A stretch of 64,000 nt of DNA from JAWSVE01 sp050633885 (GTDB lineage: Bacteria; Pseudomonadota; Gammaproteobacteria; Pseudomonadales; Cellvibrionaceae). The stretch lies in NCBI GenBank assembly GCA_050633885.1, contig JBOEHK010000005.1, positions 434,001 to 498,000 of the forward strand. The letters are read 5' to 3'. The first letter of the stretch is position 1. Each line of letters begins with the position of its first letter. A program made the translations under genes and the position numbers. The notes under the pieces are model-generated. The model saw only the letters and a program-made list of their open reading frames with translations. It searched no databases and was not told the DNA's origin. This document shows positions 34,238 to 43,875 of the stretch, piece by piece.

Positions 34238-36239
34238 GAGTCTGCTCTTTTCTCAGTCTTAATGTATTGTCAACTAATGGCTTATTGTCGTTTTGATCAT
34301 CGTTATTCGTTAATGCCATTCGCCTTGCTTCACTATCAAAATAAGCATCCAGTACAACACGCGCAACGGGTGCAGACTGTTCACCCCCGTGGCCACTATT
34401 TTCGACTAACACTGCAATTGCTATTTGAGGATTTTCTACCGGTGCAAAACCAATAAATAATGCCTGATCTCGCTGACGTTCTTTGAGCGCTTCTGCATCA
34501 TATTTTTCATCTTGGCCCATACTGATCACTTGTGCGGTTCCGGTTTTTCCTGCCATACGGTAACCAATACCGTGACTAATCCGCCTTGCCGTCCCTTTTT
34601 TTCCATGAATAACTTGCTCCATCGCTGAATGCACATAGTCCCAGTGTTCTTCTTTTACTTCGAGTTTACTCATCGGAAAATGAGCCTCGACCACATTATT
34701 TGAAATACGATGAAGAGAAGACTCTTCAGCTGCTACTTGTAATGCACTCTTAACTTCCAATAAACGCGGTGGGATAATATCACTCACAATGCGGGGTGCT
34801 CTCAATTCACCTCTCATGGCCATCGTCGATGCCATTACGGCAAGCTGCAACGGTGTTGTTAAAACAAATCCCTGTCCGACTCCCACATTTAAGCTATCAC
34901 CGGGATACCAAGCTAATCCGCGCGCATCGCGCTTCCATTCTCTAGAAGGCCAATTGCCTCTGCGCTCACTGGGTAAATCAATACCTGTTTTTTTCCCCAA
35001 ACCAAATTGACTTCCAAAAGCATAAATATTATCGATCCCCATTCTATAGGCGAGGTCATAATAAAATGTGTTACACGATTCAATAATGGCTTGACGTAGA
35101 TCGACTTTTTTTCCATGTCCCCAAGCAATATGATCTCGATAACGTCGCGCTTGGCCCGGAAGCTTATAAAAGCCATAATCAACAATCGTTCTGGAGGGCT
35201 CTAAAAAACCAGTGTGCAATCCGCCTAGCCCCAACATGGGTTTAAGCGTCGAGCCGGGTGGATACTGCCCTTGAAGCGGACGGTCAAATAGCGGAATATC
35301 TTTAGAGTTACGTAACCGGTTATAATCTTTTACGCTGATACCCGTTACAAATAGATTCGGATCAAAACTTGGGGTTGACGCAATGGCAATGACTCCACCA
35401 TTTCGCACATCAATAGCGACAACCGCTCCTCGATTATCTCCCAGAGCCTCTTGAGCCGCTTTTTGCACTTCGGCATCTAAAAATAAATGTAAATCTTCGC
35501 CTGGTGTTGGATCTGATCTTTCTAGTTCTTTTAAAACTCTTCCGCGCGCATTAGTTTCAACATTTTGATAACCAACATTGCCAAGCAACGTATTTTCATA
35601 CTGCTTTTCAATACCAATTTTTCCAATACTGTAAGTGCCTTCATAGGCTTTAACTTGTTCTTCAGAAAACTGGCTCAACTCAACATCATTAATTCGGCCA
35701 ACATATCCTATGCTATGCGCAAACAACTCTCCGTAGGGATAATGACGAACTAACTGGGCTTCCACTTCGACGCCCTCTAGTCGATACTTGTTCACCGCCA
35801 GTTTTGCGATTTCATCCTCATTCAACTTGAAACGCAAAGGGATTGCTTCAAAGGGGCGACGGCGCTTTGCCAAGTTTTTTTGAAAACGCTCTAAATCATT
35901 TTCAGAAATAGAAATGATCGATGCAAGAAGATCGAGTGTTCGATCCAAATCATCCACTCGTTCTTTAATAACAGTTAACGTATAGCTGGGCTGATTTTCA
36001 GCTAACAACTGCCCATTTCTGTCGTAGATTAATCCACGCGTAGGAGGAATAGGCTGGACATGGATTCGGTTGCGATCGGATTGAGTTGCATAATTTTGGT
36101 GATGAGTAATCTGCAAATTATAATATCGAAATACCAACACGCCAATTAAGATCAGCACAAACAAGATCACACACCACAGCCGGTGAATGAAGATTCTTGT
36201 TTCATTGTAATGATCTTTTAGCTGTAAGGGTTCTGCCAT
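34230..36239 (-). CDS. mrdA: Penicillin-binding protein 2, elongasome transpeptidase
   Basis: 669 residues: a single membrane anchor (about 20-40), the dimerisation/pedestal domain, then the transpeptidase domain. The domain has STLK (S330 nucleophile, K333), SCN (IIESCNTFYYD) and KTGTAQ near residue 560. It cross-links glycan strands and activates RodA. It overlaps rodA downstream. Together with MreBCD (not in this window) these fix rod shape. Confidence 0.97.
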   Translation of the reverse strand: MAEPLQLKDHYNETRIFIHRLWCVILFVLILIGVLVFRYYNLQITHHQNYATQSDRNRIHVQPIPPTRGLIYDRNGQLLAENQPSYTLTVIKERVDDLDRTLDLLASIISISENDLERFQKNLAKRRRPFEAIPLRFKLNEDEIAKLAVNKYRLEGVEVEAQLVRHYPYGELFAHSIGYVGRINDVELSQFSEEQVKAYEGTYSIGKIGIEKQYENTLLGNVGYQNVETNARGRVLKELERSDPTPGEDLHLFLDAEVQKAAQEALGDNRGAVVAIDVRNGGVIAIASTPSFDPNLFVTGISVKDYNRLRNSKDIPLFDRPLQGQYPPGSTLKPMLGLGGLHTGFLEPSRTIVDYGFYKLPGQARRYRDHIAWGHGKKVDLRQAIIESCNTFYYDLAYRMGIDNIYAFGSQFGLGKKTGIDLPSERRGNWPSREWKRDARGLAWYPGDSLNVGVGQGFVLTTPLQLAVMASTMAMRGELRAPRIVSDIIPPRLLEVKSALQVAAEESSLHRISNNVVEAHFPMSKLEVKEEHWDYVHSAMEQVIHGKKGTARRISHGIGYRMAGKTGTAQVISMGQDEKYDAEALKERQRDQALFIGFAPVENPQIAIAVLVENSGHGGEQSAPVARVVLDAYFDSEARRMALTNNDDQNDNKPLVDNTLRLRKEQTHD

Positions 36240-36335
36240 TTTATATTCAAAAATTGATCACGAATTGTCAAATTTGTTTTTTATATTTATCGATGAACAT
36301 TGAGTGCTTAAATGATATTAACGTTCGCAAAAATA

Positions 36336-36803
36336 TTATTTATGATAAGGATGATTATTCAACACACTCCATGCTCGGTATAATTGCTCAATTAACAAAA
36401 CTCTCACCAAAGGGTGCGGCAGTGTTAGTGCTGACAAAGACCAAACGACATCCGCACGTTGCACACATTCTCGCGTCAGGCCATCCGGACCGCCAATAAG
36501 TAATGTAATAGCCTTGCCATTCATTTGCCAATTAGCAATATTTTCCGACAGTTTTTCCGTACTCCAAGATTGCCCTTGACTGTCTAAGGCAACAATGAAT
36601 TGTCCAGATTGTATCGCCGATAAAATAGTCTGGGCTTCTTTTTCCTTGGCAACTTGTACGGATGTATTTTTTCCCCGATTCGCCAAAGGTAACTCTTTAA
36701 ATTCAACAGAAAAATCTTTGGGTAACCGTTTGCTATATTCCTGACAAGCATCTTGCACCCATGCTGGCATCTTCGTACCAATTGCTAACACCTGTATTTT
36801 CAT
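36336..36803 (-). CDS. rlmH: 23S rRNA pseudouridine(1915) N3-methyltransferase
   Basis: 155 residues, the usual length for this SPOUT-family enzyme, with the SAM-knot motif TLLIGGPDGL and the conserved end LLIEQLYRAWSVLNNHPYHK. It methylates helix 69 of 23S rRNA in the assembled 70S ribosome. The ATG overlaps the rsfS stop by four bases (ATGA), so the two are coupled. Confidence 0.97.
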   Translation of the reverse strand: MKIQVLAIGTKMPAWVQDACQEYSKRLPKDFSVEFKELPLANRGKNTSVQVAKEKEAQTILSAIQSGQFIVALDSQGQSWSTEKLSENIANWQMNGKAITLLIGGPDGLTRECVQRADVVWSLSALTLPHPLVRVLLIEQLYRAWSVLNNHPYHK

Positions 36804-37189
36804 TCTGACAAAAACTGATCATCACTTATTTCTTGTCCCATCTCCTGATTTCGCACCTTTCGGCCAGATGGCTCTAAAGACCATAATTTTTCTAAATCAT
36901 AAAATTCTCTTGCTGATGGAATCATAGCGTGGACGACTGTCTCACCAAGATCAACGAGAACCCATTCTCCACCTTCTTTGCCCTCAACTCCGAGCGGTCT
37001 ATGCCCTGCCGCCTTTGCTTCTTCGACCACATTATCAACCAATGATTTCACGTGGCGACTTGACGTTCCACTCACAATAAATAAAGTATCCATCACATCG
37101 GTCAGCTCACTGACATCAAGTGTGACAATATCTTTTCCTTTAAGATCGGTTAGTGCTTCCATAATCACGTCGTTTAACAATGTCGACAT
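36800..37189 (-). CDS. rsfS: Ribosomal silencing factor RsfS
   Basis: 129 residues of the Iojap/DUF143 family (VTLDVSELTDVMDTLFIVSG, then WVLVDLGETVVHAM). It binds uL14 on the 50S subunit and blocks subunit joining when nutrients are short. Its position between nadD and rlmH is conserved. It has a slightly extended acidic C-terminal tail beyond the domain. Confidence 0.96.
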   Translation of the reverse strand: MSTLLNDVIMEALTDLKGKDIVTLDVSELTDVMDTLFIVSGTSSRHVKSLVDNVVEEAKAAGHRPLGVEGKEGGEWVLVDLGETVVHAMIPSAREFYDLEKLWSLEPSGRKVRNQEMGQEISDDQFLSE

Positions 37190-37246
37190 CTATACTACCT
37201 TCTGCATTATTTAAATATTTTATCGCCAACCCAGTTGATCAATACG

Positions 37247-37894
37247 TTAGCTTCCTTGATACAACTGGTTCGCATGAATATAACTCAACACAGAATCGGG
37301 CAACAAAAATTGCGGCGATTCATTTTTCGTAAAACCGGCTCGAATATCCGTGGATGAAATTGGCAACAAACTTAACTGCCGAATAATGATCGAGCCATGT
37401 GTTTTTTTTGATAATACCTCTTTATCTGCTTTGTGCTGATCAATATATTCAGACAAATTACCAGACAGGGGAGCATCATAACTTGGTCGCGACGCCACTA
37501 TAATATGGGCCAGCTTTAAAATCTCTTCCCATTGATACCAGCTCTGCAAACCAACCAACGAATCCATTCCCATCGCCAAACACAACGAAACGTTTTCACC
37601 TAATGCTTTGCGTAAATGTTGCAAAGTGTGAACAGAATAAGAAGGCTCTGGGTTTTCTAACTCGCATAAATCTATCGTCAAGTCAGGACAATTTTTCAAT
37701 GCCTCCTCGACCATAGACGCTCGGTGTTTTGCATTTGCCATCGGCAGCTGCCGATGCGGTGGTTTGTGACAAGGAACTAAGCGCATTTCATCTAAACCAA
37801 GTTGCTGCTTAAACTCTAGCGCCATGCGCAAATGGCCGAAATGTATAGGATCAAATGTTCCGCCAAATAAACCTATTGTTTTATAGTTTGCCAT
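37247..37894 (-). CDS. nadD: Nicotinate-nucleotide adenylyltransferase
   Basis: Makes nicotinate adenine dinucleotide for NAD synthesis. 215 residues with the nucleotidyltransferase start GLFGGTFDPIHFGHLRMA (the HxGH motif) and the C-terminal ISSTDIR motif (ISSTDIRAGF). Lies 55 bp after proA and 57 bp before rsfS on the same strand. Confidence 0.97.
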   Translation of the reverse strand: MANYKTIGLFGGTFDPIHFGHLRMALEFKQQLGLDEMRLVPCHKPPHRQLPMANAKHRASMVEEALKNCPDLTIDLCELENPEPSYSVHTLQHLRKALGENVSLCLAMGMDSLVGLQSWYQWEEILKLAHIIVASRPSYDAPLSGNLSEYIDQHKADKEVLSKKTHGSIIIRQLSLLPISSTDIRAGFTKNESPQFLLPDSVLSYIHANQLYQGS

Positions 37895-37949
37895 TCACTC
37901 TGTCTTAAAGAATAGAAGTTAACATCTGATGTAAAAGAATATTGAAAAA

Positions 37950-39212
37950 TTACGGGCGAATATGTCCATCACCAAAAACAATCCATTTTTGAGTCGTTAA
38001 ACCTTCCAGCCCAACGGGGCCGCGAGCATGTAATTTATTCGTAGAGATTCCTATTTCTGCACCTAATCCATATTCAAAGCCGTCGGCAAATTGTGTCGAC
38101 GCATTCACCATGACAGAACTGGAATCAACTTGCGCCATAAATTGCCGAGTCTTTGTTAAATTTTCCGTGATGATAGAATCGGTATGACCTGATCCAAACT
38201 CAGCAATATGATCAATAGCCTCAGCCATACCGTCAACAATTTTTATTGCTAAAATGGCATCCAGATACTCTGTAGCCCAATCTTCACTTGACGCTGATTT
38301 TATTTTTTCGCCTAAAAGAGTTTGCGTTTTGTCACAACCTCTTAGCTCAACACCTTTCTCTATATAAGCCTCAGCAAGACGCGGAAGAATTTTTTCGGCA
38401 ATATTTTTTGCAACCAGCAATGTTTCCATTGCGCCACAAATTCCGTAACGACGTGTTTTTGCATTGAATGCGACATTGAATGCTTTTTCTAAATCAGCAT
38501 CATCATCGATATAAACATGACAGATTCCATCTAGATGCTTTATCACAGGAACAGTCGCGTTTTTTGCAACACGCTCAATCAATCCCTTTCCACCACGAGG
38601 AACGATGACATCCACAAATTCTGGCAGGGTTATCAATTGTCCCACCGCTTCTCTATCCGTCGTGTTAACCACTTGAACAGCCGTTTCTGGCAATCCGGCT
38701 TTTGTTAAGCCTGTTCGAATACACTCTGCAATCGCTTGATTAGAGTGAAGCGCTTCACTTCCGCCACGCAATATCGTTGCGTTACCAGATTTCAAACACA
38801 GAGCGGCCGCATCAATGGTCACGTTAGGGCGCGACTCATAAATAATACCAATAACACCTAGTGGCACTCGCATCTTTCCGACCTGAATCCCACTGGGCCG
38901 AAAATTTAAATCCGTAATGGCTCCACAAGGATCATTCAAAGTAACGATTTGTGATAAACCTTCAATCATTCCATCAATCCGAGCTGGCGTTAATTCCAAT
39001 CGATCTAACATTGCAGCATCCAGACCATTTTTTCGGCTCGATTCCATATCTTTTTGGTTAGCAGATATAATATTTGTTCGAGCACTTTCTAGCGCTTTTG
39101 CTGTTTCCTTGAGAACAGCATCTTTTGTGCCGGTATCGGCAGCTGCCACAATACGGGATGCTTCTCTAGCCTGCTGACCCAGTGTTTTCATGTATGATTT
39201 TGTATCAGTCAC
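37950..39212 (-). CDS. proA: Gamma-glutamyl phosphate reductase
   Basis: Second step of proline synthesis, NADPH-dependent reduction of gamma-glutamyl phosphate to the semialdehyde. 420 residues of the aldehyde dehydrogenase superfamily. The catalytic cysteine lies in RRYGICGAMETLLVA, with IIYESRPNVTIDAAALCLKSG upstream and the C-terminal signature GLEGLTTQKWIVFGDG. proB is not in the window. First gene of the minus-strand block that runs to lipA. Confidence 0.97.
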   Translation of the reverse strand: MTDTKSYMKTLGQQAREASRIVAAADTGTKDAVLKETAKALESARTNIISANQKDMESSRKNGLDAAMLDRLELTPARIDGMIEGLSQIVTLNDPCGAITDLNFRPSGIQVGKMRVPLGVIGIIYESRPNVTIDAAALCLKSGNATILRGGSEALHSNQAIAECIRTGLTKAGLPETAVQVVNTTDREAVGQLITLPEFVDVIVPRGGKGLIERVAKNATVPVIKHLDGICHVYIDDDADLEKAFNVAFNAKTRRYGICGAMETLLVAKNIAEKILPRLAEAYIEKGVELRGCDKTQTLLGEKIKSASSEDWATEYLDAILAIKIVDGMAEAIDHIAEFGSGHTDSIITENLTKTRQFMAQVDSSSVMVNASTQFADGFEYGLGAEIGISTNKLHARGPVGLEGLTTQKWIVFGDGHIRP

Positions 39213-39400
39213 TTTCTATTCTCACTTAACAATTTCTCTAAATAAGCCTATATAGGATTTTGCCCAGCATTATATCGGTTTTAAATGAATAAATCGTAAG
39301 CATTTCAGCTTCGAGCCCCGTTTTGTGACATAGTAAAATTCGATATTCTTCCATATAAGCTCATCTATTTTGGCCCCATAAAGCACGATTTTTTGTCTTC

Positions 39401-39418
39401 TTCAGCTAACATTCAGCT
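39401..39418 (+). promoter_or_regulatory. Direct repeat, possible response-regulator site
   Basis: TTCAGCT occurs twice with starts 11 bp apart (39401 and 39412), about 75 bp upstream of the glycine-zipper gene. One-turn-spaced direct heptamers are the usual binding pattern of OmpR/PhoB-family regulators, and a PhoP-like regulator is encoded 1.3 kb downstream. The sequence is not the enteric PhoP box. Confidence 0.4.
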
Positions 39419-39490
39419 TTCCAGCGCTATTCTACTCCTGAGATTACCAATAACGGGCGAAAACGTTGACATATCGTCAGGAGAATAACG

Positions 39491-40105
39491 ATGTTAGATA
39501 GAAACCAGATTCGAAAGCCTTTTTTTCAATTAGCCTCTCTCGCAGCAGTTATTTTTACGGGTGCTTCTTTATTCTTCGCATCGACTGTTAATGCAGACCA
39601 CCGAGACTATAGGCATGACCGATATGAACGAAACAGCCATTACGTTCGAGTCACACACGTTGAGCCAATATATAGAATGGTGAAACATCGCGAACCTGTT
39701 GAGCAATGCTGGATCGAAACGGTTGAGCGTGAGCGTCGAGTCAACAATCACCGCTCAAGACGATCAACGGTTATTGGCGGACTTATTGGCGCAGCAGTAG
39801 GTAGTAAAATTAGCTCTAGACATCATAGCGGTCACAGAAACGATCATATTGGTATTCTTGCTGGCAGCATTATAGGTGCCTCTATTGGTCACAATGCTGG
39901 AAAAAAACATCGAGATGACAATATTAGAATTATTGAAACTCGTGATGTTGAACGCTGCGAAACAACTTATCGCATTCATCGAGAAAAGCGGCTAATAGGC
40001 TATGATGTCAGCTATCGACAGAATGGTCGCATTTACCGAACCCACACCAAAAATCATCCTGGAAGAAAAATTAGAGTTCAGCATGCACGTCGATACAATT
40101 ATTGA
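39491..40105 (+). CDS. Exported glycine-zipper (17-kDa antigen-like) envelope protein
   Basis: 204 residues: signal peptide (hydrophobic LASLAAVIFTGASLFFAS, processed near VNA-DH), a very basic, His/Arg/Tyr-rich body, and two short glycine-zipper helices (STVIGGLIGAAVGSKI and ILAGSIIGASIGHNAGKKH). No lipobox cysteine is visible. The family (Rick_17kDa_Anti / YMGG-like) is associated with the outer membrane and envelope stress; the molecular role is unknown. AGGAG lies eight bases before the ATG. An 11-bp-spaced direct repeat precedes it. Confidence 0.75.
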   Translation: MLDRNQIRKPFFQLASLAAVIFTGASLFFASTVNADHRDYRHDRYERNSHYVRVTHVEPIYRMVKHREPVEQCWIETVERERRVNNHRSRRSTVIGGLIGAAVGSKISSRHHSGHRNDHIGILAGSIIGASIGHNAGKKHRDDNIRIIETRDVERCETTYRIHREKRLIGYDVSYRQNGRIYRTHTKNHPGRKIRVQHARRYNY

Positions 40106-40166
40106 TATTCATAGCTATTAATAGCCCTAACTATTGAGAAAACAGAAGATTTAATTCTCAAAAAAT

Positions 40167-40200
40167 GAAGAGTACACTAGGTATACTGTACTCTTTCAAA
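40167..40200. terminator. Hairpin between glycine-zipper and PepSY genes
   Basis: About ten base pairs (GAAGAGTACA with TGTACTCTTT, one G-T pair) around a ten-base loop. On the plus strand only TTTC follows. On the minus strand a run of six T follows, although no minus-strand gene is upstream. It may simply end the glycine-zipper transcript. Confidence 0.35.
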
Positions 40201-40295
40201 AAAATTAAACACCTACAAGCATAGTGCATAGTTTGTGACTTTAACTGTTTAAGCAAATCTTATTCAAGAACATCAACCACATTTTGGCAGCCAAC

Positions 40296-40739
40296 ATGAA
40301 GCAGACACCGACGAAATCCAAATCATTCATCTTCTCAGCGTTAATGCTTAGCTGTATTGCTTATGCTACGTCATCACTCGCTCGCCAACACGACCTTAAA
40401 TCATTCGATGTAGAATTACACTACGAAAAAAAAATTAATTCGAAAGAAGGTGATTTTTACAAACCCACTATCCTCGCAAACATTAAAAAAGGAATTGAAG
40501 TTTCATCCAACAATCCTTTTTCTCAAAAATTATTAGCTCACACACTATCACATAAAAAAATAGCTTCCAGAAAACAAAGTAAAGCGTCCAATGCTGCAGA
40601 GGCAGCTAAAATAGCCAAACAAAGTCATGGCGGAAAAGTACTCAGCGTTAACACAAGAAAAACAAAAAAAGGCATTGTTTATCGCGTAAAGCTCTTACTC
40701 GATAATGGCCGTGTAAAAACTGTCACCATTAATGGGTAA
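40296..40739 (+). CDS. Exported PepSY-domain protein upstream of a PhoPQ-like system
   Basis: About 147 residues with a signal peptide (SFIFSALMLSCIAYATSSLA) and a C-terminal PepSY unit (AAEAAKIAKQSHGGKVLSVN ... YRVKLLLDNGRVKTVTING). PepSY domains are thought to inhibit peptidases or modulate sensors in the periplasm. The ATG at 40296 is preferred to an in-frame TTG at 40284, but neither has a good ribosome site. It sits 40 bp before the response regulator gene, a common association that suggests it tunes the sensor. Confidence 0.75.
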   Translation: MKQTPTKSKSFIFSALMLSCIAYATSSLARQHDLKSFDVELHYEKKINSKEGDFYKPTILANIKKGIEVSSNNPFSQKLLAHTLSHKKIASRKQSKASNAAEAAKIAKQSHGGKVLSVNTRKTKKGIVYRVKLLLDNGRVKTVTING

Positions 40740-40779
40740 CACTTTTCCATGAAGAAAAAAAGATAATAAGGTCCTCACT

Positions 40780-41463
40780 ATGCGCTTACTCATCATTGAA
40801 GATGAAAAACAACTACAACAGCAACTGTGTGATTATATTCGCAGCCTGGGCTATACCGTCGACGCGGCAAATGATGGACAAGAAGGTTTATACTTTGCCA
40901 CAGAGTATCAATATGACCTAGCCATTATTGATATTGGGCTACCTAAGCTTAACGGAATTGAAGTCATTAAGGCGTTAAGAAAAAATAAAATATCTACGCC
41001 CGTTTTAATTTTAACGGCACGAGGAAACTGGCAGGACAAAGTAGAGGGACTAGAATCTGGGGCAGATGATTATCTAGTAAAACCATTTCATAATGAAGAA
41101 TTAAAAGCGCGGATTAATGCATTACTTAGAAGATCCTCAGGTCATGCTTCACCCGTTTTCGAGTTCGGGGATTTAAAAATTGATACAACAGCAAAAGCGG
41201 TATCACTTAAAAATATCACACTCGATCTAACAAGTTACGAATACAACACACTTGAATACCTAACTCACCACGCTGGCAAAGTCATATCGAAATCAGAACT
41301 AACCGAACATCTATACGATCAAGACTTTGATCGTGATAGCAATGTCATTGAAGTTTTTATTGGTAGACTGAGAAAGAAAATTGATCCCAATGGAGACATA
41401 AAACCCATTGCCACTGTCAGAGGGCAGGGGTATCGATTCACGCTCGAAGAACCGACCTCCTAA
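40780..41463 (+). CDS. PhoP-like OmpR-family response regulator
   Basis: 227 residues. The receiver domain has acidic EDE at 7-9, phospho-acceptor D51 (AIIDIGLP), T in ILTARG and K in VKPFH. The C-terminal winged helix has VIEVFIGRLRKKI and TVRGQGYRF. The ARGNWQDKVEGLESGADDY stretch is the form seen in enteric PhoP. The stop overlaps the kinase start as TAATG. The signal and target genes are unknown; the upstream direct repeat may be a target. Confidence 0.9.
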   Translation: MRLLIIEDEKQLQQQLCDYIRSLGYTVDAANDGQEGLYFATEYQYDLAIIDIGLPKLNGIEVIKALRKNKISTPVLILTARGNWQDKVEGLESGADDYLVKPFHNEELKARINALLRRSSGHASPVFEFGDLKIDTTAKAVSLKNITLDLTSYEYNTLEYLTHHAGKVISKSELTEHLYDQDFDRDSNVIEVFIGRLRKKIDPNGDIKPIATVRGQGYRFTLEEPTS

Positions 41464-42839
41464 TGCTTCGTTCATTAACATCTCGCTTCATCTTTGCCTC
41501 CCTACTGACTCTTCCTATTCTTTTGGGGTTAAGCGTTTTCGGCTTAAATTCGTCCTTCCAGACAAGCTTGCTCTCTGGCGAACGAGAAAAATTAAAAACT
41601 CATATTTATTTATTACTAGGTGCAGCAGAGGTATCTAGCGATTCACTCTGGATGCCTGAGCAATTTCAGGAGCCCAGATTAAATCAAGTTGAGTCCGGTC
41701 TTTATGGTGTAATCCACGATGGCAATAACCATGAAGTATGGCGATCTCCATCGGCAAAATTACGCAATTTAGAGCAACCACTAAAGGATAAAGAGAATAC
41801 TGCCCTCACTCCAGGGAAAGATTATTTCTCTAACGTTAATCTGGATTCAGAACAGTTTTTTATCTATTCACAAGACATTTTATGGGAGATAGAATCCAAT
41901 CAGGAAAGACATTTTCGCTTTTCTATTATTCACTCTCAAAAAACATTTCAAGCGGAATCCAATGCTTATAAAAATCAAATCTGGAAATGGCTGGGAATTT
42001 TCGTCGCATGCATTTTATTGGCACAGGTTGTTATTCTACGCTGGGGACTTAAACCACTAAAGAACCTAGCGGTCGATTTAAAAAAAATGGAATCAAACGA
42101 AAGTATAAAATTAGAAGGCATATACCCATCAGAAATCCAGCCTGTTACCGATAACTTAAATCACGTTATCTACACTGAACAAAAACAAAGAGAACGCTAT
42201 AGAACAACACTCGATGATTTAGCACATAGCTTGAAAACACCGTTATCGGTTATTCAAAGCTCCATAGAAAACAACAGCTCAGCCAATAACAGCTTCAACA
42301 AAGATAACGACTATAAAATTATCGGAGATCAAATTGAACGCATGAATCAGATCGTTCAGCATCAACTGCAACGAGCTGTAATTGGCCACTCTAAAACATC
42401 TACAAACAAAGTAAATATCTCTTCAACCGTTGAACGTATCACTGAATCGCTTAAAAAAGTCTATCGTGAAAAAAATATTACGCTCTCTGTCGATATCGAT
42501 TCCGCCTTAACATTTTCTGGCGATGAAAGGGATGTATTTGAGCTATTAGGTAACATTATTGAAAACGCGTTCAAATATTCAAATAAAAGAATTAAAATCT
42601 GCGGCACAAAAAGTAAAAACGGTTTCATACTCGCTATTGAAGATGATGGTGAAGGAATACCGGAAGAAAAAAGAGAGTTGATTTTAAAACGCGGTGAACG
42701 AATCGACACAATTAAACCAGGTCAAGGAATTGGGCTAAGCGTCGCTATTGACATTATTAGCAGTTACAATGGAAGTTTAGAAGTTGAGCAATCACCATTA
42801 GGCGGCGCATCCTTTAAGATTTCCCTACCGAACTCATAA
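41463..42839 (+). CDS. PhoQ-like sensor histidine kinase
   Basis: 458 residues: two membrane helices (about 8-30 and 170-190) flank a periplasmic sensor of about 140 residues. A HAMP-like linker, the H box LDDLAHSLKTPLSVIQ (the PhoQ-type HSLKTPL form), the N box NIIENAFKYS and the G boxes DDGEGIP and GQGIGLSVA follow. The periplasmic part is moderately acidic but I see no clear PhoQ-like acidic patch, so magnesium or cationic-peptide sensing is not assured. The 3' end is four bases from the convergent LysR gene. Confidence 0.9.
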   Translation: MLRSLTSRFIFASLLTLPILLGLSVFGLNSSFQTSLLSGEREKLKTHIYLLLGAAEVSSDSLWMPEQFQEPRLNQVESGLYGVIHDGNNHEVWRSPSAKLRNLEQPLKDKENTALTPGKDYFSNVNLDSEQFFIYSQDILWEIESNQERHFRFSIIHSQKTFQAESNAYKNQIWKWLGIFVACILLAQVVILRWGLKPLKNLAVDLKKMESNESIKLEGIYPSEIQPVTDNLNHVIYTEQKQRERYRTTLDDLAHSLKTPLSVIQSSIENNSSANNSFNKDNDYKIIGDQIERMNQIVQHQLQRAVIGHSKTSTNKVNISSTVERITESLKKVYREKNITLSVDIDSALTFSGDERDVFELLGNIIENAFKYSNKRIKICGTKSKNGFILAIEDDGEGIPEEKRELILKRGERIDTIKPGQGIGLSVAIDIISSYNGSLEVEQSPLGGASFKISLPNS

Positions 42840-42843
42840 TTCA

Positions 42844-43875
42844 TTATTCGTCATTTTGAACAGGACCATAAAAACCAATCTGTTGATCTGTTCGATAAAT
42901 GCGGTAAGGGTTTTCACTTTGTGACTGCCTGTCAACTCGTCTAACGATATTAATAATTTTTTTTCTTAGCCACTGATGGACTGCTGACCCCTCAATACGT
43001 CGATGAGTTGCTAACACATAATGAATATAATTTTTTTCTTCGACAGGAAGTCGAATACTTGCGACCCCAGCTCCGAGTGCGGGATGCCTTGTAATAAAAG
43101 GAGGGCCAAACATCACACAATTCGTTCGCTTTACCACCTCGATCGCTGAAAACATGTGAGACGTTTCAAAAACAACCTCACCAAATCCAACGGAATCTCT
43201 ATTAATACCCTCTAGTGGCCCCATGTCCAACTCATCTAGATCTGGTACGTACAGCCAAACTTGCGGATACGTTTCTACAATTTGTTTTAAATCTTTCCAG
43301 TCCAGCAACTCTTTTTTTTCAGTTCGTATCGGGTGAGCTTGCCGAACTAGCAACACGGGTGGCAGACTAGCGATTGGATCCAAAGAGAAATCAGCCCCAT
43401 ACCTTGCATGGCGTCCATGAATTGCCAAATCTAAATCGCCACTTGCGAGCTGTTCCAGCTGATGCTCAATACGGCTGATCGCGACAATTCGAATATTAGG
43501 AGCTTCTTGCTGTAGCTCTTCTAACAAGATCGGCAAGATTGCCATCCCCACATATTCAGGAATCGCAATTTTAAATTCCCCTCGATATAACCACGGATCA
43601 AATTCATGGGGGGCAACAAGACCTTGTACATCATGTAAAAGCGTTGCTAACTGCTCCTGCAAATCAAGTGCTCTAGGTGTCGCCACCATGCCGTGAGAGC
43701 TTCTCGTAAAAAGCGGATCATCGAAGAGTTCACGCAAGCGCCCGAGCGTTTTACTCATTGCAGACTGAGTTATAAATAGGCGCTCAGCAGCCTTCGAGAC
43801 ATTACATTCCTCAATCAACACTTGAAGTGCAACCAAGAGGTTTAAATCTATACGTGCTAACTGACGTGTATCCAT
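42844..43875 (-). CDS. LysR-family regulator, LeuO/NodD-like branch
   Basis: 343 residues. The N-terminal helix-turn-helix (RIDLNLLVALQVLIEECNVS, AAERLFITQSAMSKTLGRLR) and the phrase DDPLFTRSSHGMVATPRA are typical of the NodD/LeuO/SyrM branch. The C-terminal effector domain and a polar tail of about 30 residues follow. No divergently transcribed partner exists within 600 bp, so its target is not indicated by position. Confidence 0.9.
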   Translation of the reverse strand: MDTRQLARIDLNLLVALQVLIEECNVSKAAERLFITQSAMSKTLGRLRELFDDPLFTRSSHGMVATPRALDLQEQLATLLHDVQGLVAPHEFDPWLYRGEFKIAIPEYVGMAILPILLEELQQEAPNIRIVAISRIEHQLEQLASGDLDLAIHGRHARYGADFSLDPIASLPPVLLVRQAHPIRTEKKELLDWKDLKQIVETYPQVWLYVPDLDELDMGPLEGINRDSVGFGEVVFETSHMFSAIEVVKRTNCVMFGPPFITRHPALGAGVASIRLPVEEKNYIHYVLATHRRIEGSAVHQWLRKKIINIVRRVDRQSQSENPYRIYRTDQQIGFYGPVQNDE

